From the NCBI GenBank assembly GCA_038049695.1, contig CP142460.1, positions 24,558,501 through 24,622,500 on the forward strand: a stretch of 64,000 bases of DNA. The letters are read 5' to 3'. Positions 11,239 to 24,104 of the stretch are shown here, in pieces. This DNA comes from Cinnamomum chago. Taxonomy: Eukaryota; Streptophyta; Magnoliopsida; Laurales; Lauraceae. Each line of letters starts with the position of its first letter. The first letter of the stretch is position 1. The notes beneath the pieces are model-generated. The model had not been told where the DNA came from and searched no databases. It saw nothing but the letters and a program-made list of their open reading frames with translations. A program made the position numbers and the translations under genes.

Positions 11239-11665
11239 AACCACGGGGAAGTGACGCTCAGTCAATACTTGCAAAGCCCAAAAAAAATTTGGAAGGATGC
11301 GAATCCCATTCGATACTTCCAAAACCTCAAAACCACAAGAAGCAACACCTTGTCGATACTTGCAAAATTTCAAAAATCATGGAGACGCAACATTCCAGTT
11401 GATATACACAACCCAAATTTTCAAAAGAAAAAAAAAACCCTCAAATTTCACAAAAATCGTTGGGAAGCGACATTTAATCGATACCCGCAAAACCAGGGTT
11501 TTTGAAAAAGCAAGGAAGCGACGTTCAGTTGATACTTGCACCCCAATTTGCGAGGAGGCGACATCCCATCGATACTCGCAAACCGAATGATCAAAGAGGC
11601 GACATTCCATCGATACTTGCAATACCATTCAACAGGGAGGCGACTTTTAGTCGATACATGTATTT
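11239..11665. repeat. Degenerate tandem repeat with CGATACTTGCAA core
   Basis: About nine units of roughly 45-55 bp, each containing a form of GGAGGCGACATTCCATCGATACTTGCAA followed by an A/C-rich stretch. Units are much diverged, so copy number is approximate. It lies between the pol stop and the antisense-gene 3' end. Confidence 0.8.
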
Positions 11666-11689
11666 TTGAAAACAAAAAAAAAAACAAAA

Positions 11690-12245
11690 TTGGATTTTAT
11701 GCCAAAAACCAAAACCTAGCTTCTACGCCAAAATAAAAACCTGGCTCTTACGCCAAAAATAAAATTTCGGCTTTCATGCCAAAAAATCCAAAAAATCGGC
11801 TTTTACGCCAAAAATCTAAAATTTGGCTTTTATGCCAACAAAACAAAACTTGGTTTTCAAAAAATCTGTCATTCACGCCAAAAAAAAAATCTGGCTTCCA
11901 TGCCATCCCAAAATTTCGGCTTTCACGCCAACAAACAAAACCGACTCCTATGCCACAAAACCTGGCTTCCATGCCATCCAAAAAAAAAAAAAAAAACAAC
12001 GACTTTCATGCCACCTCAAAAATTCGGCTTTCATGCAATATAAAAAAAAATCGGCTTTCATGCCATCTCAAAAATTCGGTTTTCATGCCATCTAATAAAA
12101 CTTTGGCTTCCATGCCACAAAAAGATTTTGGCTCTTACGCCACAAAATTTGGCTCCCATGCCATCTTAAAATCTAGCTTTCATGCTATAAAAAAAGACAA
12201 GATTTTGCCACAAAATCTGGCTTTCATGCCCAAAACAACCCTTTG
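11690..12245. repeat. Degenerate tandem repeat with GGCTTTCATGCCA core
   Basis: About eighteen short units, near 30 bp each, with a GGCTTTYATGCCA core and an A-rich spacer. The core is an imperfect palindrome (GGC...GCC). The array directly follows the first repeat family. Tat-lineage elements are known for hypervariable tandem repeats in this part, which can seed satellite DNA. Confidence 0.85.
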
Positions 12246-12426
12246 ACAAAAGATTTTCACAAAATGACAACCTTTTGGTCAAATCTTCAAACAAACAAAC
12301 ATCCAACTTTTGCTTATTTTCATAAAAAAGAATCTGAGTAAAAAGTATATAGAGTACCAAAAATGTTTTTACATGGAGGTACCAAAACGAGAAGAAAAAA
12401 AGGGGTTTGTTACAAAAGTCAGGAGC

Positions 12427-14171
12427 TTAGTCTAACATGGTATTCAACCAAAGAGTCAACTCCTCAAGCAGACTCTGGGCCTTAGCCTCTAAAGCTTTCA
12501 GGCCACGCTTATTCAAAATCTTCCCATAAAAAGCGGTGGAACGACGTGACCCATCTAAAGCACGGGGAAGCTCTTCCTAAAGAATCTTCCATTGCTCGTA
12601 CTCTTGAGTGTTCCTCCAGAGATTGGTCTCAGCCTCCTCGACTAGGCGAATCAGAGTGCTTTCTCTAGCACGAGCTTCCACAATGGCGGTCCATTTTGCA
12701 ACAGCTTGTTCCTCCAATAGCTCAAGACGCTGTCTGGTCTCAACGACCTCTTTATCAACACGGCGCAGACCTTCTGTTAGCTCAATGATAGCCAACTCGG
12801 TGACGTTCCTCTCCCTAACGAATTGCTTCCGAGTCCGCGAAATCTCGTTTAGCTCAGATTTGACCTCGCCAGAAGACTTGAAAAACATCTCATTGAAGAA
12901 GTCACCACTTGGGAAGCTCTTGGTTTCATTCCACTTGTTGCCTAGAGCCATAACTTCATCAACGAAAGCCTTCGCACCTGCAATGTCCAGACTGACCTCT
13001 TCGCTACCAGCAAGGATGTCCTGTACGTGCTTAGTCATGCCAAAACCAGCTTCCAAATGGCCAGAAGAAAGAGTTTCGATCCATGAGCTCAAAATGCTCT
13101 TCAACACTTTCTTCGCATATTCAAGAGTTGCCCCAGATGAATGCTCGCCCCTCTCCATTGGTCGACTGCCCGTGTCATGATCTGTTGGAGGAGTGATCAT
13201 CAAACTCTTTCCGATTAGAGACACTGGTGAAGGAATCTGCTCAGAAGATTTCATCTCTGCCGTATTAAAACCGGAAGAATAAGTCTCTACTTCTGGTTCA
13301 ACTACAGGCATCCCCTGCTCTGGCACTGAGAAAGATGGATGAACTTCTTCTGTTACTTCACAACCTGCCAGCAAAACAAAACAGAAAAAATGTATGAATA
13401 TGATCATGTTGAAAAAATCATTATCATCAGGGTTATTGCTACAAATACCTTCTTCGACGATCGACGGAATACTTTCTGCCTCCATGAGTTCATCTGAAGC
13501 GTCGTCAAAAGCCGCATCCATGGATGGCTCGAGATCGTCAGAATCCTGTGGCAAGTCAGCTGACAAGAAAATAAGCAAAATGTTAGCAAATGACAACACA
13601 ACCAAAAAAAAAAAAAAGAAAATGTTAAGAAGTCATACCAGTTGAAGATTCTGGAATCACTCCAGAGTCCCTCGGTTCTTCTTCAGATGCCACAATCGGA
13701 TCCGTCACTGCTTCATCAGCCGGAACCTCGGGCATCACCAAATCATCATCTTCCACTAAAAAGGGGAGAGAAAGAAAATAAAAAAACAAAAAAAATCAGC
13801 AAAAAGAGACGAAAAGAGAAAGAGGAGGAATCATACTTTCACCAACGATCTCTTCCTCCCAGCTCCTCTTTTCCGGAGGCTCATCAGCGTCCCCTGACAT
13901 CTCTTCAGCAATGGTGGGAGGGACTTCTAAATCAGGAGAATCATCGTGTCGTCTCTTATTAGGGCCACGTCCTCTCTTCCTCTTACTTCTATGGACCGGT
14001 TTACTCAAAGTACCCATCCCATCATCTAAGTCAGGACCTTCGCTTGACTTCTCGCCAGATAGTCTGCTCCTCCCCGTGAACTCCAAGGAAGCCTTCGTTC
14101 GTTCCGTTTGCATCCAAGCATTGATCTCGGCCTCCTCCTCTTCTAGCTGTCTCAAGACCTCACTAGGTATC
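12427..14171 (-). pseudogene. Antisense plant-mobile-domain gene, 3' exons (fragment 2)
   Basis: This is the C-terminal third of the antisense gene, read from 14171 down to a TAA stop at 12429-12427. It has an acidic/basic linker (RSKRKRGRGPNKRRHDD), acidic segments and a coiled coil (about 12900-12600) ending in ALEAKAQSLLEEL. Three introns are evident on the minus strand: 13836-13757, 13638-13560 and 13448-13365, each GT...AG with a pyrimidine-rich 3' end. The same three sites occur in the fragment 1 copy. Joining the flanks of the third intron keeps the frame. The A LTR begins at 14172, exactly at a GTATC duplication. The region 12246-12426 looks like its 3' untranslated part. Confidence 0.82.
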
Positions 14172-15806
14172 TGTCGCGACCCCGGACTGAGCTACCGAGG
14201 TCCTAATTCGGGATCGGGATACTAATGATGATAATACCACATCGTCGGTTTAACGCCATACATTTATTTAATTTCCCACAGGTGTCCGTGGTGAGGATTA
14301 TCACAACCATATAAGAACATTTATATTAAGTGCGGAAGCGTGTAGCAAATCAAATATTCAGTCCATCTCTAGTCATAAGGATAATAACACAAGTATAGTA
14401 CTGTATCAGAATGAGCAATGATCATTAGCATGTTACCCAAAAGTAAGTTAAAGTTTATAGAAAAATCATTTAATTACATTTCCCAAAATAGAGGCCAACA
14501 AAGGCCAATGTCAACAAAATACCAATTCCCAAAAGAATGGTTAAAAGTTCTCCCAAAATGTTCTCTCTAGCAATCCAATGTCTAAATGGCATCATCAGCA
14601 CGCCACTCAACTAACTGGTGCGGTTCTCCGACCGCCTCCTCGTGCTTCTCCTCGGGATAACCAACAACGGGACCTGAGTACCAAAGAGTGGGTCAAACAC
14701 GACGGTTTGGCAAATGGGTAAAATACAATGACAATATGATAATAAATGAATTTACCTTCAAAAGCATTTAAACATGTTTAGATAACAATTTCTATAAACG
14801 AGACTAAACATTTATTCAAATACAAGTATGCTTTATAAAACATGCAAAGGTAACCAAGGAAACGGGAAACAAACAAGATGGCAATCACACGAAGCTAAGT
14901 CCTCTATCACTAAAGTGACAGAGAAATAACTAGGCACTGATCTCAGTCACTCGAGGTGAGGAGAAACAGTAGATCTTATAAATACATATACATATACTAT
15001 ATATGACCACGGTAGCGAGTCGAGCATCAGGAACCACAGTAGCAATCTTCGACATCGGGACAAGGCCACGGTAATAACAGGGTAGCTGGATCCAAACTGC
15101 AGCTGGCGGGACAAGAGGGGGATCTCCAAGTCGATGGATTAGACCAACAAGTTATCCAAGCTTAGTGGTGCCGACTCATAGGTCAAATAACAAATCGAGA
15201 CATGTGCAAGTAAATTTAGTACAAATAAATAAACGGGCAGGACGGGGGTGCTCAAGGGCACGCTGTCATTTCATGTGGTGCAATGCACTTCAAGACAAGT
15301 AACTATTTCAAGTGTACTTCAACGCTTTCGGGAAAACAAGGCATGTAGTATAAATCTCGGGATCGATAAAGTACAATAAACAATTGAAATCTCGGGTAAA
15401 GTATCGGGTTCAAGATTTATTTGAAGTAAATAGGGATCCCACATGTCGATCTAATAATAATTTGGTACTCTTTGAGTTTGGGGGCATTCCAGGCTCCTTA
15501 TACACTTTGAATTCTCAAAACTTCGAATGACACCTTCGTGATATGGTTTCTTTCTCAAATGGCCTTATACATTGCCTAGTGAATCTCCTTTGACCGACAA
15601 AGCTCATCGCTCGAGCGAACCGGAGAGTTCGCTCGAGCGAGGAGCTCTCTGGAATGATTGTATGGGTAATTTCGGTTACCTAGCGGTCAGATGGCGGTTA
15701 GCCGCCGTTGGGTTAGGCGGTTAGCCGCTGGCTGACCGCGGTTGGCCTAATAGAAAGACAAGTTACTGGAAATGTAACTGAAATGGTTCGGTTGGCTGGC
15801 GGTTAG
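14172..15806 (-). mobile_element. A1 LTR, 3' half
   Basis: Matches the 3' half of the A2 LTR (28593-31768) on the opposite strand. It includes a GCTCGAGCGAA pair near 15610-15645 and the first part of a GGCGGTTAGCCGCC palindrome array (about 15685-15806). Element B is inserted inside that array. No gene is present. Confidence 0.92.
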
Positions 15807-17285
15807 TGAAAGTCCTGGGATCCTAACCCTAGAGGGGGGGTGAATAGGGTGGGCCACAAATATGACCAATAAAGACCAATAAACTTCTTAAACTAAACTA
15901 GTCACAAGTGATGATAAACAATCAAAATGCGAAAGCTAATAAAACAATCATCACAAAGCAAACACCACTACACAAAGATTTATAGTGGTTCGGCCTCAAT
16001 GCCTACGTCCACTACCGGCTTGTGATCCAATCACCCCACCGGATTTCCACTAATTATGCTTTTTACTAGGCTAAGCAATAACCTTTACAATGTTGTTTTT
16101 CTTAGGCTCAACAACAACCTTTACAAGATGCTTTTCACGGCTAAGCAATAACCTTTACAAAGTGATTTTCTAAGGCTAAGCAATAACCTTTACAAATGAA
16201 GATTCTCTCTAAGAAGGTGTCTCTTCAAGAACACTCTAAGAGACACAATTTAAGCACAAATGAATTGCCTCTAAATAGGCTGATATGAAAGTGAAATTCA
16301 AACTACAAACATACACTAAAATAAGCTAAAGTGTGTGCAGAAGTGTATGAATGCTTTACTTCAATCAATTTCAACAATGAATGCTTGATGCATTTTAAAA
16401 TCAAAGCTTAGAAAAAGATGATTGAAGAGAAATGCTAATCACATGAAAGATTCAAACAACTTAAAGAAATGTACTAAAACAAGTTGTATGAATATTAAAG
16501 TCTAAGAACACATGTGAATTAGACAAGAGAGTTTGCAAACCAATCTAATTTACCAAAGATGATATTGAGTTTGCTAAACAACTCTTAAGAAGCTAGAAAT
16601 CATGCATTTATGAAAATACAAAGATTTAAACATGCATAGATTTCAATTTGAATGGAAATCAAAATAACTAGTAAGATGTACCTTTTTAAAACTCAAGTAT
16701 TTGATTTCCAAAAAGCCTTCTAGCCTTATCACCTCATTCCCCTTTCTTAGGCTCCAAAATGGTCTCAAAAGTTCAATCCACAAGCCTCTCAAAAGTAGGG
16801 AATGGAATGGACTTTAAAGCAAAAAACAGTCCAACGGCTAGTTTCCCCGGTCAACCTGGTACACACAACGGTCAGAAAAATAACCGTTGGTGCTCAAAAC
16901 CATGTCGACCCCCTGGGACCAAAATCCCCCAAAATTGCATATTTTAAGGTATTTCTTTGTGGGGATTTTTGGGCTACTGAACCAAGCATGGAATCATGAT
17001 TTAAATCAAACTAAGATGGCTAAAATCATGAACCATAAAAAGCCTAAAAAGATTCAAAACTTTTAAAACCAATGGCTTCCTTGATTTCTAAAAACTCTTT
17101 TCAAATTATTTGCATCCAACTTTAAAAACCAAAACATGCATAAATCAAGATTTCTACAAGTCTAAAAACCAATGCATGTGAAAATCAAGATTTCAATATT
17201 TTCTAAATCAATGCAAGTGTGAAAATTCAAATGATGCTAATATGATAATGCATCCATCAAATTGCAATACACAAAATTCCTAACA
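15807..17285 (-). mobile_element. B element 3' LTR
   Basis: Begins TGAAAGTCCTGGGATCC and ends TTCCTAACA on the plus strand. Compared with the 5' LTR (35168-36731) it is nearly identical but lacks a 13-bp piece (compare 16375 with 35743) and two units of a GGTCGACCTGG repeat (near 16850 against 36225-36275). It holds a four-unit 36-bp array at 16064-16196. Confidence 0.95.
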
Positions 17286-17291
17286 ATCACC

Positions 17292-19537
17292 TGTCACGAC
17301 CCGGCCCGAGATCAGAGTCATTAGGGTTAAACCCCGGGTCGCGATGCTCATACTTACTCCCGCAAACCCCGAATTAACCGACGTTAAAACGAAGTCCACA
17401 AGGGATCTTGCATATGTACCTGTCAATGTACAGTTGTGCGGAAATATACAAGAATATACATTGACAACCATTTAACAAAATGAATCAGACTTACTTTGAC
17501 TTGTAAAGTTCACTTTACATCATTTCATTTCTCCTATTATCAACCACTGCATATTCAAAATACAATGCAGGGGACATAACTTACAATACCTACAATACCA
17601 AAATGAATATATAAAACAATTTCTAAAAGGTTTCCAAAAAGATTTCAATGTATCCGCTCTCAGATCACGTCCATTCAATTAGACCTCCTGGAGGTATCGA
17701 ATGGGCCTCCTCCGCTGGCGGGACGGTCTCGGAGGGACCGGCACGGGCAACTGAGCTTGTAACATCATCAGTAATACTATGAACACGACGGTTCAACAAG
17801 ATATACATACATTTATAGCATGTTCGACAATTCCTGACAATTCACTGATTTCCAGTTCTAGAAAATCAATAATAAATAAAAGTAATCCTGACAATAATAT
17901 TGGCAACTACACTAGTATTGGTTCAACTCCATTCTGTTCTTCCAAAAGGAAGTCTTCCATACTCATTCATTCATTACATTCAATATTTATTAATGGCTTA
18001 TCAATATATGACTTTTCAGTCAATGACCTTTCGGTCCAATAAGGTGGGATCTTCCTAGTGTCTTGATCAGAGATCACTGGTGTCACCACGGAGCTCCGGA
18101 CCGCTCCCAATTCCATCTACTGCAGTTGGATTAATCAATTCATTGTTACTTTTCGTAACTGTTCATTCATTAATTTATTCAATTCAATTTAACAATGAGT
18201 TGAGGAAACCACTATGTAGTGACAGACCCATTAACAATTCATATCCATCTCATTCCCATTCTAAACCAATCCTCTAACCAACCATTGAGTGAAACGGTGG
18301 TTATTAATGCACGTATTACTATCGATGACATTACTTAGTTGATTATGAATTAGGATAACCCTCGTTAACACTTATGGAGGTTTAAACATGATTAATCTTA
18401 GTCTATATGCTTAGACTTTTAATTCCGGAAATTCGGAAGTAAACGGACCTCTTTCAACATTTCTCAGTGGGCCAGGTCGACCTGGTAAGGCCCAGGTCGA
18501 CCTGCAGTTGTAACCTGAAAATCCCATGAATAGTAATTTGGTCAGGTTCGTGTGCCCGGTCGACCGGGACCAGGTGGCCGGTTGACCGGCCACACTGCAG
18601 AAGCAGAACACAGGTTCTGTACCTGCAGTGCAGTGAAGGGCTTTCAGCCCTTTTCTTCCTTATACCTGATGAACCTGATTAACAATTATTTTACGAATTT
18701 AACAAAAGCAATCCCAGATTAATAATCCAACTAATCTAACCCTACTTACCTTAATCTATTACATTAACACATAACCTAATTAGGGTTTTAAAACCCATAA
18801 TTCACCCTAACATCTGATTCATCATTTCTTTCCGTCAAAATCAATAAAAACACCTTAACAAGCATAAATACATGTATAACTTGCCTTAGGTGAAGCTTAG
18901 TCTTTGTTTGGCTTGCCTTTGGAATGGGATTCCTCCACATGAACCTTTAATTCCAATAACCTCTAATAATATGATGAAGAAGATGATGTAGCTAGATTCC
19001 TCTTCACTTCAATCACTTCAATTCACTCTTGATGAAGAAGTTGATGAAGAAGAAACGGAAGGAAAGAGAGAGAAATGAAGAAGAAAAGAGTTGCTTAGGT
19101 TAGAATAAGATGAATGAACTCAAAGGAGTTCATCTCATCTTATATAAGATAATTTTTGCATTCAACCCCCCATTTACTCTCTCATTTACATTTTGAGTCA
19201 ATTGAAGGTCCAATTAATCCAATATTCATCGAACAACTTCGAGTCTTATATGAAAGTTCTCGTACTCGTCAAGATACACGCGCTGGTATCAAGAGGATAT
19301 GTATTCGATCAAATACGGAAAAATTCATATTTCCGAAAAAGTCCTCCATTTGCTCACTTGAGCTTCATTTTCATTCAATTCATTTCCTAATCTTAGTTAC
19401 TACTTCATTAAGCCTAATGTACTCATTGTTAGGCTAATTCAATTCCATTTAGTCACTAGTTCAATTAAACATGCTTAGTTAGGCTTAATCTCAATTACTT
19501 AGAGTTAACCGTGATTAACTCGGGACGGAGCCTAACA
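17292..19537 (-). mobile_element. C element 3' LTR
   Basis: Pairs with 26195-28352. TATA-like TATATAAGA at 19141-19149 (palindromic, minus strand promoter). It carries about 20 bp and about 69 bp that the 5' LTR lacks, both in the GGTCGACC-rich stretch 18470-18615. Otherwise only scattered substitutions are seen between the pair, so insertion is relatively recent. Confidence 0.94.
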
Positions 19538-19631
19538 TTCTCCTAGACTTTTATAATCATTCGGTCCTCCGAATGGAATATAAATCAAGACAATTCAAAT
19601 ATACAATTCAATGAAAGTTACCTGAATGAAT

Positions 19632-21760
19632 AGTTCGGGATACTTCTGAGCCATCTGCTCCTCAAGTTCCCATGTAGCTTCATTGGGTGTATGATGATCC
19701 CAAAGAACCTTGACCTATTTAATCGTTCTCGTGCGTAGAACTGCCTCTTTGGTATCTATGATCCGTACTGGCCTCTCAACATATGTGGTATTCAGCAATA
19801 CTTGGATCTCTTCGTGACGAATCACGTGTGCAGGATCAGCCACATACTTTCGAAGCATAAACACATGAAACACATTATGGATACCAGAGAGTTCTGCTGG
19901 AAGGTCGAGGCGGTAAGCTACATTTCCAATCCGACTCATGATTTTAAAAGGTCCAATAAATCTCGGGGAAAGCTTCCCTTTCTGTCCGAATCGGATAGTA
20001 CCTTTCATTGGAGAAGTCTTTAAAAAGACTAGATCATCTACGGTGAACTCTAGATCACGCCGACGGTTGTCAGCATAGCTCTTCTGCCTTGATCTAGCAA
20101 CTTTTAGCCTATCTTGTATCTTCTGAACCTTTTCTGCTGTTTCAGCGATGATGGTAGGACCGTGGAAACTTCAAGTTCCAACCTCTTCCCAGCTCACTGG
20201 AGTCCTACATCTGTGACCATACAGTGCTTCAAATGGTGCCATCTCAATGCTAGAGTGATAACTGTTGTTGTAAGCAAATTCGCACAACGCCAAATGATCA
20301 TCCCAATCATTCCCGAAATCAACAACACTGGCACGAAGCAAATCTTCTAAAGTCTGTATAGTCCTCTCTGACTGTCCATCTGTCTGTGGATGATAAGCAG
20401 TACTAAACCGAAGTTTAGTACCCATAGACTGCTAAAATGACTGCCAAAATGAGGATACAAACCGACTATCCCGATCGGAGACAATCGAGACCGGTGTTCC
20501 ATGCAATCGAGTCACTTCCTTGACAAACAATCTGGACATATCGTTGAATCCCATATCTTTCCTAAATGGAAGGAAATGTGCGGACTTTGTCAGATGATCA
20601 ACGATCACCCATACGGCATCGTGCTGCTTTCTCGTCCTCGGTAAACCAGATACAAAGTCCATCGTGATATGATCCCACTTCCACTTGGGAATGTCCAATG
20701 GATGAAGCAAACCATGTGGTTTCTGATGCTCGAATTTCACACGCTGGCAAGTTAAGCAGGAAGACACATAACCTGCTATCTCCCGCTTCATATTATTCCA
20801 CCAAAATCTGCCCTTAAGATTTCTATATATTTTGGTGCTTCCTGGATGCATAGAATATCTGGTGTGATGAGCTTCAAACATTACAGCTTGCTTCAAATCT
20901 TCCTGTGCTAGTATACACAATCTGTCCCTGAAGTAGAGGACTCCTTCTACCAGCACGAAATCCGGTCTACTGGCAATGTTATCCCTGATCTTCACTAAGT
21001 CAGAATCTTCGAACTGCCGCTTCTTAATTTCTGTGATGAGAAGGGGTTCGAATACGGACATTGCTGCAACCACTCTTCTGTCATCTATGAATTCGATGGA
21101 CACATCTGAGTCCTTGAGATCTTCTATCAGGTTCCATCCATCTTCCAAGGATGCCAAGTCAGCTACTTTCCGACTCAAAGCATCAGCAACTACGTTACCC
21201 TTTCCAGGTACATATTTGAATGGAAAGTCGTAGTCTTTGATCAGCTCCAACCAACGGCGTTGCCTCAGATTGATATCCTTCTGAGTAAACAAGTATTGAA
21301 GGCTCCTGTGATCACAGTGGACTTCAAAAGTCTCTCCGTACAAGTAGTGCCTCCACTGTTTCAATGCAAACACAACCGCTGCGAGCTCTAGATCATGAGT
21401 AGTATAATTCTTCTCATGGTCTTTCAACTGACGCGAACCATAAGCTATCACCTTGCGGTTCTGCATCAATACAGATCCCAATCCAACACCCGAGGCATCT
21501 GAGTAAATCTCAAATCCTCCGCTTCCTTCGGGTAAGGATAAAATCAGGGCTGAAACTAACTTCTGCTTCAAGGTCTGGAAACTAGACTCACATGCATCAT
21601 TCCATTGAAATGGAACGTTCTTCCGAGTCAGTCTCGACAATGGTGCTGCTATCTTCGAAAAGTCCTTTACGAACCTTCTATAATAGCCTGCCAACCCTAA
21701 GAAGCTTCGCACTTCTGGCACATTCTTCGGATCTGCACTTGGTAATTGCCTCGATCTTAG
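19632..21760 (-). pseudogene. C element pol: RT thumb, RNase H, integrase, chromodomain
   Basis: Read from 21760 down. RT connection ([20 protein letters not shown]) and RNase H ([36 protein letters not shown]) are followed by integrase: HHCC finger ([18 protein letters not shown]) and core residues D in [10 protein letters not shown] in IVSDRDSRF and E in [10 protein letters not shown]. The last part is the GPFKI strand, SGIHNVFHVFMLRKY and a chromodomain (YVERPVRIID, then KVLWDHH and ATWELEEQM near 19640-19700). Stops lie near 20429 (TAG after WQSF), 20168 (TGA) and 19713 (TAG before the chromodomain strand). A frameshift near 21730-21765 separates it from the RT fingers and palm. Confidence 0.93.
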
Positions 21761-22433
21761 CTGAATCAACAGCTAATCCATCTCTGGTAATGATATGACC
21801 CAGAAATGCAACCTGTTGTAACCAAAAGTCACACTTCTCAAGTTTTGCATATAACTGATTCTCTTTCAGTATCTGCAAGGCTGTTCTCAAATGCTGTGAA
21901 TGCTCTATTTCTGTCTTTGAATAGACCAGGATGTCATCAATGAAGATTACTACGAACTGGTCTAAATACGAAGCAAACACCCTGTTCATTAAAGCCATAA
22001 ACATTGCAGGTGCATTGGTTAGACCAAACGGCATTACGAGAAATTCATAGTGGCCATAACGAGTCCTGAATACAGTCTTCTGGACATCTTGATCTCTTAC
22101 TAGAATCTGGTGATATCCAGATCGAAGATCAATCTTCGAAAAGTACGCTGCACCCTGGAGTTGATCAAACAACTCATCGATCCTAGGCAGTGGATACTTG
22201 TTCTTCACTGTTACTTGATTGATCTGCCTATAATCGATACACATGCGAAGGGTGCCATCCTTCTTCTTTACAAACAGTACAGGTGCTCCCCATGGTGAAA
22301 CACTAGGTTTAATGAAACCCTTATCAAGCAAATCCTGTATCTGTTTCTTCAATTCATATAACTCTGATAGTGCCATTCTATACGGTGCCCTGGATATCGG
22401 TGTTGTACCAGGCATAAGCTCAATCGTAAAGTC
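21735..22433 (-). pseudogene. C element reverse transcriptase, fingers and palm
   Basis: Encodes the canonical gypsy RT order: [42 protein letters not shown] (first aspartate), [12 protein letters not shown] and [10 protein letters not shown], the catalytic DD pair near 21925-21940. All catalytic aspartates are kept. The upstream neighbour is the solo B LTR, inserted within the conserved stretch just before RT. Because LTR plus duplication is 1671 bp, a multiple of three, the frame on both sides agrees. Confidence 0.94.
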
Positions 22434-24099
22434 TGTAAGTCCTGGGATCCAGACCCTAGAGGGGGGGGGGGGGTGAATAGGGTGTGCTACAAATATGACC
22501 AATTAAAGACAATTTTAATTCTTTAAGCAAAAACTAGTCACAAGTGATGATAAACAATCAAAATGCGGAAGCTAATAAAACAATCACCACAAAAGCAAGC
22601 ACCACAACACAAAGGTTTATAGTGGTTCGGCCTCAATGCCTACATCCACTACCGGCTTGTGATCCAATCACCCCACCGGATTTCCACTATTTATGCTTTT
22701 CAATAGGCTAAGCAATAACCCTTACAAGATTCTTTTCTTAGGCTAAGCAATAACCTTTACACAATGCTTTTCTTAGGCTAAGCAAAAACCTTTACAAATA
22801 AAGATTTCTCTAAGAAGGTGTCTTCACAAAAGATCACTCTAAGAGATACAATTTAAGCACAATTGAAATTGCCTCTTAAATAGGCTAATATGAAAGTTTA
22901 AAACAAATTACAAACATACACTAAAGAAGCTAAAGTGTGTGCACAAGTGTATGAATGCTTTACTTCAATCAATTTCTACAATGAAGCTCCTAAATGAATG
23001 CTTGATGCATTTTAAAATCAAAGCTTAGAAAATGATGATTGAAGATAAAACTAATCACATAAAAGATTCAAACAACTTTGAAGAAATGAACTAAACAAGT
23101 TGTATGATTATTTAAAGTCTAAGAGCATGTGAATTAGTCAATAGAGTTTGCAAACCATTCTTAATATTCCAAAGATGATAATGAGTTTGCAAAACATCTC
23201 TAGAAATCATGCATAAGTGAAAATACAAAGATTTAAGCATGCATGGATTTCATTTTAATGGAAATCAAAATACTAGTAAAATGTACCTTATAAAAAGTCA
23301 AGCATTTGATTTCCAAAAAGCCCTCTAGCCTTTCCAACTTCTTCCCCTTTCTTTGGCTCCAAAATGGTCTCAAAAGTTCATGGTTCAAGCCCCTTGAAAG
23401 ATGGGAAATGAATGGACTTTATATAAGAAAACAGTCCAACGGCTAGTCCCTGGTCGACCTTGTGCAGGGGCCGGGTCGACCTGGCCTTCACAACGGTAAA
23501 AAAAATGACCGTTTGAAAAAATGGCCAACGGTAGTGTACCGGGTCGACCTGACCCCTTACCCGGGTCGACCTGGTACACAGCGTTTCTGGCCCGGGACCA
23601 AAATTCCCAAAATTGCATATTTTTTGCATATTTCAAAGTCTTTTCAAGTGGGAATTTTTGGGCCATTAAATCAAGCTTGGAAACATGTTTTAAATCAAAC
23701 TAAGTGGTTTAAAAACATGAAACACAAAAAGCCTAAAAATGATTCAATATTTTAAAACCAAAGGCTTGCTTGATTTCTAAAAATCTTTTTAAAAAAACAA
23801 ATGCATACAAAAATGATTCTGAAAATGATGAAGTATGCAAGGCACAAACCTAAATCCTCAATTTGATTTCTCAAAAGTAATGCACAAAGAAATAGGTTTT
23901 CAAAAGAGTTTGGATTCTAAAACAAATGCATCCAAGTTTAAAAGCAAAACATGCATAAAACATTAATTCTACAAGTCTAAAATCCAATGCATGTATAAAA
24001 CCAGATTTCAAGATTTTCTAAAACAATGCATGTGTGAAAATTCAAATGATGCTAAAGTGAAAATGCATCCATCAAATTGAAAATACAAAATCCCTAACA
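22434..24099 (-). mobile_element. Solo LTR of family B (B2) inside C pol
   Basis: Runs from TGTAAGTCCTGGG (expected TGAAAGTCC, one change) to CCCTAACA with AAGTC duplications at 22429-22433 and 24100-24104. Length is 1666 bp. The 36-bp array has three units (22706-22798). The promoter part holds GGTCGACC motifs near 23450-23575 and a TATATAAG box near 23420-23427 on the plus-strand reading. It splits C pol between protease and RT. Confidence 0.95.
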
Positions 24100-24104
24100 A
24101 AGTC

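Noticed and set aside
11690-12245. Regular short repeats with spacers resembling a CRISPR array
   Set aside because: Units are diverged, spacers are A-rich and not unique, no cas genes occur and the context is a plant retrotransposon.
19156-19437. 93-aa ORF in C LTRs, present in both
   Set aside because: It is on the strand opposite to transcription of C, and both copies come from one LTR; being shared is not evidence of function.
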